Below are positions 25,201-37,200 of a stretch of 64,000 bases of DNA, piece by piece. How positions within the stretch are numbered: the first letter of the stretch is position 1; each line of letters opens with the position of its first letter. The notes below the pieces were generated by a model. That model ran no database searches, was not told the DNA's origin, and saw nothing but the letters and a program-made list of their open reading frames with translations. The position numbers and the translations under genes are program-made. This DNA is from Edolisoma coerulescens (Eukaryota > Chordata > Aves > Passeriformes > Campephagidae). Location: assembly GCA_013397115.1 (NCBI GenBank), contig VWZW01002569.1:2533645-2597644 (forward strand), written 5' to 3'.

Positions 25201-28200
25201 GAATATGTAGGAAAACAACATTTTCATGCCACAGGTTTCTGTACTTGTTAGCAAAACATATTTTTCCAAAAGGGAAGCACTCTTAATTAGAATTTAATTA
25301 GATATCTAATCTTTGATACTTTAAACAGTAGCATATGAGCAAAATAAGTTAGTGTGCTGGTGGCAACCATTAAACAGCAGTAAAAGTACTGTAGCTGTCA
25401 GCTATTGTATTCAAGGAGATCTTTTCTTTTTTCCAGAGATTAGCTTGTAATTGAAGCCTGTGGGTTATACTTCTATCCAAAATTCAGAAGTTGCCATGTA
25501 TTTTGCCGAAACACAGCAAAATTGTCTTGTCAGAGGAGAATTTGCTGTCTTTAAAGATAGTTGAAGCTCTCCCCTGATCAGCAAGTCAAAAGTACTTCCT
25601 CCAATAATGAAAGAACCTACATAGTCTTTAGTGAATTTTTTCATCTGGACAGGTCACTTAAAACCATTTTAAGAGTAAACTGTTGACTTAATCCACAGCA
25701 CATTTTAAAATCTAGTCAGAACTCTACCATGAAAATTCATCTTACAGTTGTTTTACTGCAAATGAAAACAAAACCGTGTTTGTTTAGGAATTGGTTTTTT
25801 CCTTTAGGGGAGGTCGCTTGCATGGTGTCATTCACAGTGAGGTGGATATCTGACTGTACCCATTGTATAAACGTGGTAATTACAAAGTTCTGGTCACTTT
25901 TGTTATGTGATGTGAAGTGCTTGGTAGCACTTGGTATTCTTTAAGTAGGCCTGTGATTTGTATGTACTAAATACTTCAAGTAACAGAAATTTAGAGACAT
26001 AAAAAAATTTCAGCATTCAAGTCTCAAATATTTTCTGAGTGTGTTGAAGAAATTCTAGACCTGTAACTTTCAAACTTGAAGAATAACTGTAGTAGATTTC
26101 TTCTAACCCTTATCACTACTGAACATAGATTTAACAGTTTTTCTGGGACTCAAGATTATCCTAAACACATGGGGTATACACAGTTTTACACTGTTCATCA
26201 CATTGTCAAAAATGCCAGTCCTTAAGGCCTAAAAGGTGCCACAGGCAACATGTTTAATCCTAACCAGCTGGTGTGCAAAGCATATGGGGAAACAATTCAC
26301 AGAATTCTGTACGGGCATTTTGTGGGGTGGTGGAGCAGAGAGAATGTGATACAATCAGAAATACTTCAAAGTTATTTTCCATTTCTCTGCAGGGTCAACC
26401 TTTGATATAAAGGTCCTTCTTGGAGTGGTTTCTCCATATCCTTTATTTGATAAGCATACTGTTCCTGCTTGTTATCCTGTGACATATCATATCCTCCTAT
26501 TTCTATAACTTGAAAATTCTTTTACTGCTTTAATATATGGCTGCTTAGCTTTTTTTTCATCAATAACATTCTGGCCAAATTTTTGTAAGCAGTTACTTGA
26601 TTTAAACATAGTGGTACTGCTGCCATCCGTTTTAGTTTAAAGGAAGGCTAGAATGAAACCTTTTAACATTGGCTGGAGTCTGAATAACATTTAACAGTTG
26701 CTTTTGAAACAAATTAATTCTGACGGCTTGAGGTAAAGGGTAGCTGGGCTGATACCATCATCTTATAAGGTGTCTACATCTGAATTGCTACCTTGTACAC
26801 TTTCAGACCAGAAGCACAGTTAACTCCAGAGCCTGGATTGTGTAAGCTGTGTTAGTGTGGCACTGCACAGCAGGCTGCGCTGTGTGGGCTGTGTGTGGTC
26901 TAACACAGACACTCCCTAGCTCTATATTATGCAAAGATAGTGATAGTAGTGCCATGTCCTGTCACTCAGTGGGGAGGATGGTGGACTTGGCTTTCAGCTC
27001 AAGCCCGTGACTTAAAGGGAGACTGTAAATAACTTGGTATCAAACTGATGTACTTTTACAATGATAACAGCGTACTATGAGAGATGTCAGCATTAGTGTG
27101 ATCTCAATAAAGCTCCTTCTGTGGTGCCAACAAAGGAAGGGCAGCCAAAAGTTCATTTTAAGGTCTGGAAGGGTGCAGCTATAGGTGTTCCTATAAAATC
27201 ATTATTAGTTTAGAGTTGGGTGAAATAATAGTAGTCAGCATAAGCAGCACTGGTAGTTGTTAGTAACACTGTGTTGTGTTATTCATCTTAAGCTTTGCTG
27301 TACTGAATAGCTTGGGATAGAAGAACCATTATCCTGATTATAGAACTAGCTGTTCTTTTTATTTATCATTGAGAAACTGAAGGTTATTCACTGTTGTAGG
27401 GTTTTGATAGTGCTCCTTATTTTAACTGTATCTTGTCACCCTGGCATATAAAAGTTACTTTTGTTAGCAGTTATATTGATTTTGTTTACACTTCATGCTT
27501 TATTAAAATAAATAGTGAACTTCTGTCCTCTCTCAAAGTGGCAGTTGCACTTGTGTCCTACTGGAAACTTGTATTTTTTTGTATGCTGCATCCAGTCTTA
27601 AGAGTTTTTGGCATTTCTAGTACTGAGAAATGGAATTCAGAATTGTGTTGCTTTCTTCAAGTTTGAAGTCCATCTGAATCTTGACACAGGACAATTAAAA
27701 TTAATCAATTTTGAATTATGACATTTATTAATCACAGTCACTCCTTTGTGAGTAACTGACACTTAAAAGCAAACCAAAGTTCAAAGCTATATAAGATCAT
27801 TACTTACTTCCAGTTGCTTCTCTGTCCAGTCTTTCAAAACATGTAAACTTAATTATAGCTTTACATCAGTCATTTAAACAGTGCATTCTTTTAATGGGTG
27901 TTCAATCTGTGAGGAAATTAGCTATTGATATAGAGGAGATAGCCTTCTCTTTTTTTTTTTTTTTTTTTGCTTTCAGTGATGCTTGTTTTATATTTTTTGA
28001 GAACCTCTTCATATAGCTTACATTTACTCTGTCAGCAAGGAATAAACTAAGTATTTATGGGCTTACTTCATTACAAAACCATAAATGCAGCTTACCCAGT
28101 GAACTAGTTTGTCCACTGTTGGACCTAGTCAATGGCTGCACACAATTTTTCAGCAAGCCAATGTTATAAGAAAAATCTACAAAATGCCAATGGTAAAATC

Positions 28201-31200
28201 ATATGGCTGAGTCTTGGCAAATTTAGAGGCTTTGCACACACAATTGTCTTAAAGCTGCCTTACTTTGATTGAATTTAAGTCGTTGCATTGATTCAAGAAG
28301 ATGCCAATTAAGCATACTCATTGTTTTTCACAGTCAGAAACAAATGGTTACTAAATTTAGTGTTCTAACTGTGGCATAATATGTAAATAACTCCTTTGTG
28401 TTGGGCTGGATTAGTGTGGTGTTCTTGTCTTCCAGTTAACCACATGGTACCAACGTCTCGGTAGATAAGATTAATTTGTATTCTGTGAACAACAGATACA
28501 ACTTAAAATGGGTCCATTGAAACCTAACCAGTGACCAAGAGGTGTTTTAAAAGTGTGTTCCAGTACTTAATGTTAGATGTGTCCCTTTTGCATAGCAATC
28601 ATGCAAAAAACAGCTTGAAACAGTAGAGCCACCCATGTACCGCTTCTTGACCACAGGTACTTGCAGGAATGATGGGCTCCTGGGATCTGTGTCTCATTAA
28701 CCTTGTGCATGCTGTTTGTTTTCATTTAATATGGAATTAGCCTTGCATATTTGTTCTATGCAGATCTTACTAGTAATTTTGGCTGATTTTGGGTTAAGTG
28801 AGATGAGCTGGAAGTCTAAAAGGAAAATGTACATGAAGTCTGCACGGGAAAATGAAGGGGAAATATCGAGTGGGGAAATCATTGCAAAATACTTGCAAGA
28901 TGTGCCCAGCGTGAATAAGGTTCAATTTGACTTTCTTGACAAAACAAAGCTTATAGAACTTATCAAATAGCTTGACTTGATCAGGTTTTTCTGATTCAGC
29001 AGAATCAGGAGAACAGTTTCTAACCAGTTTTACTCCTATAGAAGCTAGATTTGTATTGATAAACAATAAATAATCTTCTGAATTTTGTAAACATTCCTAG
29101 TAGATATGATCATTACTGATGTATTGTAAATAATCATCCTTGTGGCATACTTCACTAAAAAATAAAGCGAACTATTTGAAATCATGCAGTATTGAAAACA
29201 ATGATGAGCTAGATTATTCTTCCACCTACTAAGTTTTCATGAGTAGTCATTTACAGCAAATACTGTAAGTCTCTGTTGTAACATCAGGTTTTAAACAAAA
29301 GATCACTAAATTTGTTCTCTTACTTGCTTTTAACACACTAAAAATACCACCTAAAATTTTGACTACTTACTTATTTATCAAGTGACAAATTTAAGCTTAG
29401 TATTTTAGAAAGATTTTTCTAGAAAATGCTTCAAAAATATTTAGCCTTCACATAAAGACTTACAGTAAGGGAGATTGGAGGAAAGTCAGGTGTACTGTTC
29501 CTGTTCTGGCAATGTATTTGTGGTGTTCTGCCTCTGTAAGATCTCTAATTTCTTGGGTCTTTTTTCTTCATGTGTAAAGATTGCCCTGTTAGTTATACTG
29601 AAAGCTAAAGTGCACTTGGTTACCAGTGACCAACTTCTTTTCTCTGCCATCTTTTTTTGCTTTGTCCTTTGGCACTGTACCCTGCTTGCAAGTTTGGAAG
29701 TGCATAGCTTTCCATTTGGTTCTGTAGAAATCAGTATCTTTTCTGTTGCCTCCATTTCCTGTATCAGCAATGATTTCAAACTGATACAACAACACAATAG
29801 TATTAGAGTATTAAGAGTAAATCTTCATAGACGTTCTATCAGAAATCCCGGTTTTAGTTGGTAAATTAGCAATTTGTGATTTTAATGACAAGACTTGTAG
29901 AACAAAGTCTGTGTCTTAAGCTTCCTGATTTGTTGGTTTTGCTTTAAGATCTTCATGGAGGGAAATCTCAAGCAAAATCATAAGCAAAAAGCTGTCCTGC
30001 AGTTGTCACTGACTCAAAATTATTGTCTTGTGATTTCAGGGACTAAATTACATGTCAAGTTAGCCTCTGATGCTGGATTTAAAGTAGTGATTGTACTTTC
30101 ATGCACCAATCATTCTAGTTTGGGAAAAGATGTTTTTGAAAGGATTAACTGAAAATTCAGTTAATGTCCAAAAAATGGAAGTACTGAACAGCTCATACAA
30201 TGTTTAAATAAATTGCTGGACAGTTATAAAATGTCACTCATGTTCTTATTACCAGATTCCTCTGTCAACTTCTAAATTAAGATGACACAATGTAAATAAT
30301 AACAATCTAGAAATTACTAAATATCCAAAATGGCCAGCGTGACTTTGAAAAGTTCCATAATGCATATTATTAGACTTGGTTGTGAAAGCTGCTGTCTCCT
30401 GTAGGAAAATCTGTGGCATTCTGAATCAGCCTGAACTGATTCTTCATTTCAACCTCATTCTGCTATTCAGAGGTTTACAGGGATAAAGTTCCAAGTGCAT
30501 ATATTGTGGGCTGTAGCTTCCTCTGTGGATAGTCTCTGTAGCATCACAGTTCATCTAAAATGTAAAAACACAACATCTTATTAGAGGAAATGTGACTTTA
30601 ACTTGTGTAATTCATACTAGATTTTTTGCTTATGTCTTTCTTTAATAGCCACCTCAGCAGCATCAGTTTGGGTGGTCCTGGTTTTCGTGATCTGTTGAAT
30701 AGGGTCATCTGAAGATCATGAATAGTAAATAGGCTCCATCTTCAGAACTATTCCAACAACCTTTTCCCCTTAAAATTCAGTTTATGCTGTACATAAATAA
30801 ATAAAATGTGAACTGACTTTTTTAAGATGGCAGAGAACATGAGAATTGTTCTAAATGTATATAAACCATTCATTTATTGTCAGGCTTTGGTTTTATAACT
30901 TCTACCATTGATGCTTGCTGAAGTTAGTCTGTCAGATGCAGTTAACAAACTGAAAAAGGCCCATGCTATTTCTTTGGAGTCCAGGCTGTGTAATCATAGC
31001 TAGGTGACATGTATCTTAGCTTAGTTATAATCTGATAATGGCCCATGCCGTGGTGTTCATACATGGCTTTCTTTTGGTAATGTGCAGAAAATCTGATCAG
31101 CCCCTCCTCCCTGGCCTACCAGTGTGACTACACATCTGGCATCTAACTGCTGTCTTTTTACTTACTCACTGTCTCGATGCCTAAGAATTATGGATTCTCC

Positions 31201-34200
31201 TAGCAACTGTGAAAAGAACCACCAGGCATTGTTCTGTCTAATCCAAGAGTAGTGGAAAATTTAAATAATCATTAGAGAAGGCAAGACTTCCCATTCCAAG
31301 GGGGAGGCACTGCATCCTACATCAGAAGAAGTATGCATCTGGGCCCAGATTCACATGAACTCCTTTCCAAGGCCAAAGGATCAGTTTCTTCTTGTGAAGG
31401 TAGATTTCTTAACTGCACAGTGTCAACATCTAGCAGTTCATCAGTGATGTATGTCATACTCAAAACACTGCCCATAACTTTAAAGCAATCAGTTTCCATA
31501 ATTGGTAGTTGAATATGAGCCTAATAACTTGATTGCTTCTGTTATGTACACACTGTACGTGTTATCTCCCTCAGGTTTTGTGAGTGTGCTGCTGAAAAGG
31601 GATGACTCCCATCCAAAGGAGAGTTAGGGATGGATAGTCGTACTTTGTTATTCTGTTCAGCTCACAAATGCATTGTCCTCTTTTTCTCTTCTCATGCAGG
31701 GCAGTTAAAAATGGGAAGTTGCTAGCAAGAAATTAGTTTCAGGATCTTTCAGTATAGCAAAGGCCAGGTATGGACTATCTAGTTTAGAAGTAATTCTTGA
31801 TAGCATTAAATAATAGTGACAGTCTAGTCACAATGTTTTGTGAGGGGAAAAAAAAAAGAACTCAGCATTTCAGGGTTGTTTGGTTTGGTTTGGTTTTGCT
31901 TGCTTTCTTAGTCTAGAAAAGAATTGCTGCTTTCATTTGTCTTCTAATAAGTATATTTATGTCATTTCTTCTTTGTATTTCCTACCTTGTTGTAGCTGTG
32001 TTTTAGCAAGCACTGTTAGCTGATTGACTTTTTGTATATCTTCCTGAACTATTTGTTTTCACTAGTGCCTTCTTTCCACTTTAAACCTCTGGAATACTAC
32101 GTTAGTCATGCTGTTACATGTTTTTTCTATATTGAAAAGGTGCTACCTTGCCTTAGTTACCTTCTCTTAACTGCTGTGTTCTGCCCCTCACTAGTAAGTT
32201 ACTTTTGTAAAGAGTTGCTCTAGTTGCATAACAACCCTTTATATTGGTTGATTTGGAGATACAACAGTTTTCTTTCCACAGTTAACCCAGGAGCCACTCT
32301 TAATTTCTGCACCATCACAGGCTGAGGGATGCGATTGGGTTCCATGCTGTTACCACTGGGCTTGGCTATTCAGCCTTATTTAAACTTCTTCCAAAAGCCA
32401 AACAGGCTTTCTGTCATCTTGGTTCACCTGTTACTGGGTTGAAGACTAGATTCCAGCAACTAAAGGTTTTATATGGCTGAAAATTATTTTCTTGGGGGCT
32501 TCCTGTAATGCTGGGATGCTTTTTCCAAAAGACTTGAGGTCACTTCCACATAGTCTCTTTAATATACTGTTGGTATATGCTTTTGACAAGAATTTCTGGT
32601 TTGCTAGGCAAATACTTAAGGGTTTTTTTTAAGTATTCTTCTAAAGATTGTGTTTCCTCTACATTACCCAGAATATTGTGTTATTTGTGTTGTGTTACTC
32701 TTGTGTATGTTCAGATCTCTGTTAAAGTGGTAAACTCTTTGGCCACAGTCCCTTGAGTCCAGTCCATTCATAGTGTGTATCTTTAGCTTTGGAAGGAAGC
32801 TCTGAGCATGCATCTTCCCCTCTGTTTGTTTATCTAGCTAATAATAAGCTGCCAGGATACTTGAACAGCTTCGTGGCTGGCTTCCAGACCTTCACCCAGC
32901 TAAGGATTTTGCCTTAGCTTTCACTGGAGAGAATTCAGATTTAGAGTAAATGTAACATTACACTTGAACAATTCTAGTTCAATCTGGATGAAAGCTGACT
33001 TTCCCTTTCCCCTGTGGTTAATTCATGACTGAAAAGGTTAAAACGGATCTTAGGGGATTCTTGACCACATTGCTTTATAAATGCTCAGTTTCCTTAAATG
33101 TGGCAATACAAACCCCTTTTCCATGTAGATGGTGAAGAGGATGGGATTAGTAGCTGCCAGTGTACTTCAGTGTACTCAATTGCATGGAGATTGTTCATAC
33201 ATTGCAACCTGTGAACAACAAATATACTGTATCCAGGTATGTAAACGACCACTAGGTTGGAAACCATAGTGCTAAAACAGTATTAGGCTGACAATGGGAT
33301 TGATTGAACACCTACCTCGGGCAGTGAAGTAATTAAGATTTTTTTATGACAAAGCAATTATGACAAAGCAATGCAGAATATTTGAAATACTGAACTTGGT
33401 TTGCTGGTTAAGTTATGATGGATTCTGAGTCGCGTTTGAATAAAGGAGGGAAATACACAACTCTTTCCAAAGTGGAATTCAGAACACTTCTTTGTTACTG
33501 AGGCTCCTTCAGCAGGTTCAGGAGCTCCAGGCCTTTTAGGTTCCAGACTGGCACTGCAGTTTTAGGTTAGCTCTCCATATGACAGTTCATCATCCTAATG
33601 ACATAATACAGCCATATCAAATAAGACTGTGAATGTAGCAGCAAATGGGAGTGCATCACCTGCTTGAAAGGGATGAAAATAAAAGCAATTTAGGTGAGAA
33701 GATACCTTTCCTTACCTCAAGTTAAGGCCTATTCTGCCTAACCTGAAACACAATCTGCCTTGCAATACAACCTTCCTGACCTTCCACATTTTGGTCTGGA
33801 ACAGTTATCTGTTGCCAGAGCAGGATTCCTCTCCTACTCTAACACCTCAATCCTTCATCTCAAGTTCCAGGCATGCTGCTGTTGTGTACTGCATGCCCAG
33901 TTTTCTGTTGACTTCCCTGCGGCCAAGGTTTATCCCAGGTTAGTTGATTTAGTCTTCCTAAAAGACAGTGAGTGACAGCCAGATTTGCTCAATGCAGTTG
34001 GATAGTCTGGTCATGCCAACCACGACATCTCTGACTCTTGCCTTGTCAATTCCTTTCTTGTTCTCCCACTTCCGAAAGAAATAAATATCTTCATAACGAG
34101 TTGCAATAAAGAAGCAGGAGGCAGGGACAGGGCTGGATACTATATTAAAACCAAGAAAGCAGGTGTTTTACCATAATTTACTTTCTAACAGTGTGAGATA

Positions 34201-37200
34201 AACTAAAAAAGGATCCAGTTAAGACAAATCATGTTTCACTAGTACTTTTTCATAGTTTCCTTTTCTTAATTGAACAAGGATATTTACTGTGGGGTTTTAA
34301 TATAGTGTTACGTTACAGAATGGCTATGAATGGATAAATAGGGCTAATGATTATATGGGAGTAAAATAGTGCCATCCGGTAAAAGAAATCTCTGGCTTAG
34401 TGGTGAAGGAGTTGTTTTGGGCTGTGTACACCTTTGTGTAATCAGGAAAATGGCCTTATTTAAAGTATGAGGGATGAAAACAGAGTAGGATTGGCCAGAT
34501 CTTTCCTTTTACGTTGTTAGTTACTAAACTTGTGCATGACAAGGTACAGACAATAAATAGCCAACACCTCTATCTTAAGAGAATTTGGGGGTGCCGAGAG
34601 CGTTTACAGCTTGGAATAGTAAAAGTTGCCATACTCATAACTGTAACGGTGATATTTGAAAAAAAAATCCATCAAAATAGCAGCATTTCCTAAAGATTGC
34701 TATGATAAAGTTATATCCATTTAAAATGTGAAAACTCCAGTAGTTTTAAGTTAATGTACCTAAAACTGTAAAGGAGAAGGAACTGAACGTCACTTCAATT
34801 TTCACAGAAGCTTATCAGATTTCTGTTTCCATGAAGAAAATTGATGTGTACCAAAACTTGGCCTCACCACCCCCATAAAATGTATTTGAGATTCAATACA
34901 CTGAAAATAGAATAGAGTGGTAGCTAAGTCTAATGCTGGTGAAATGTGACAGGTATGCAATCTAGTATGTGGATGTTAATGTTTATAAAACTATTTAAGG
35001 AAAAAAAAGTATCCTGTCAATTTTTTTTCCGATTTTGTGGCATCATTGGTATTTCAAATGTAACCTTTTGGTAAAACATGATTTAAAACAGCATTTCAGT
35101 GTGGTAACGTTAGCTTCATTGCTGCTATGGCTTTCCATCTTAACATTTAAATTTCCAGATTCTTGCAATACAGTAACTTAGATATAGATTCATGTATAAA
35201 AAATCTATTTGTGATTGTGAGCCATTCTGAAAGTCTGTCTGAAGCTTTTTCTGTCATTGCCTTCATTTTCCTAGTGTAATAGGGTTCCCGCTAAAGGATG
35301 AAAGAGTTTTAAAGGAATTTAATTGCTGTGTAATAAGCCTTATCCTTCAGTGAGGTACTTCATTGAAGCTAGACAGTGAGTGTTTTGTGACAGAAGGGAA
35401 AGCTGAGGGGGATGGGAGGAGGAGGAAGCTAGAAAATAACCATGACTGGCCTCTCTGCATTCCTGTAGGGCTTGCCTTTTTTAAAATTGGAAGCTGCTTT
35501 TATAGATGCTCCTCCAAACACGGTTTTCATTTTCCATACTGTCCCATTTAGACTTTGGAATGCCTGGATGAAAGGGCAGGCCCCCAAAGTGACTTCCCAA
35601 TCTGTTTTTGCAATTCCAGCCAAGTTCCCTTTAATGTATGGAGCCGGCGAAGTTGAGCTGACTCTTATAATATCCCAGAACTCAGGCGCAGCTGCTGCTT
35701 TAAGCGGCACTGTGTGATAATACAACAGCTCTGCTATTTACTGGGACTCAAGTGCCTGGACTGGCACACAGAGACATTATATGAAATCCGAAAGCATGAG
35801 GATAAAGGAGATTTCTTTGCGACAAGATCCTGATCTAAGAAAGGAGTTGGCATTGCTAGCTCGAGGATGTGATTTTGTTTTACCTTCTAGATTCAAGAAG
35901 AGACTGAAAGCTTTTCAGCAGGTCCAGGTTTGTCTTTCTGTTCTTATACAATTAAGATATTGTTGTCAATTGTACCTTCACAACTGCTCAAACCGCAGGC
36001 AATACATGGAAGCTGTTACTAAAGTAGCAGGGTTTGATAGTCTGTTCCATATATGATGATTTCTTCTGTGTTTTGAAAGACTGTGCAGGTAGTTTTGTGC
36101 AAAGAAGAGAGTTTGCTGAAGCATATAGCACAGCTAAAGTACAGTGTTTGCACAGGGTGCAGATGTCTGCACTACATGCAGTGAAATGTTGGTGCATTTA
36201 ATGCTATTAGACTTCTAAAGACTGTTTTCCTTAATCTGCATAATTGTGATCTACATGCATTTCCCTGGGGCGTTTAATTTACCTTTTTTTGGAACTGGGC
36301 ATATAAAATATACTGAAATAGGCTGTAACTTCACTAGCTCAAACATAATATGGTAAAAGGTACTTTCATACTTGCATGATGATCCTGGATTCCTTTAGAT
36401 TATGTTTATTTTGGACTTTTTATTTGGATGAGATCAGTTGTTGCTGCTTGGTTCACACGTGCACTTCTGCTGTTTTGTAGCAGCGAGTTAAAGCTACAGT
36501 TTTACAGTGTGCTTAAAATTGAGAATAGAAGTATTTGAAATGTAAAATCAGAAGGAAAATTACTTATAGGGCAAATGTTCAAAGAGATTTATTATCTTTT
36601 GGAATGAGAAAAAGTGTACAACTTTTTCTGAGAAACTGAAATTTGGTATTTCTTTGAACACCCTTTAAGACATACAGTGGTATCTGAAAGCATTCACTTT
36701 GACCTTACTTCACCCTCACTTCTAATTCATATACTAAAGGTGTGTCAGTGATGACACGTGTGAATTTTTTTTCACCCTTTTTTAATTAAGGAAAGTTTAG
36801 CAGTTGAATAAAAATTACATTATCTTAGAATTTCTGGCATTGTTAGTTATTCTAAATATAGCCTGCTGCTTAATTTTGAATTCAGTGCACAAGTGTCCCT
36901 TTCAGGTGACCTTCAAGAGAGGGACATAGAGCCCTATGACCCTAAGAATGTATTAGCCTTCTGTCTTCTATATATTATTTAAAATTAGTTTCAAGTGACC
37001 TTTATAAGCAATGTTTATTCCTTTGTGGAAAGCAGAATGCCGATGTTGACTGTGCTGCTTTATGCCATTCAACATAAATGTGAGTGAAAGGTTTTTTGAT
37101 TTGTGTCTTTTGTGTTAAACTGGAGACAGGTAAGAGAACTCGTTAACTAGACACAGCAAGAAAAGAAAATACCATCTTAATTACCCAAAAGTAGTGGTAG

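Larger units (their letters stand above)
23623..35640 (+). other. PPP2R3B long intron, middle part
   Basis: About 12 kb of AT-rich intron with no PPP2R3B exon recognised. It holds a T run (27,950-27,968), an unassigned protein-like frame near 28.8 kb and a small tandem duplication at 33,346-33,373. The rest shows only short chance frames. Confidence 0.65.

Noticed and set aside
35363..35725. Frames before the alternative first exon on both strands
   Set aside because: Not in frame with the exon (an in-frame TAA is at 35,718), and no recognised motif. More likely promoter and UTR sequence.
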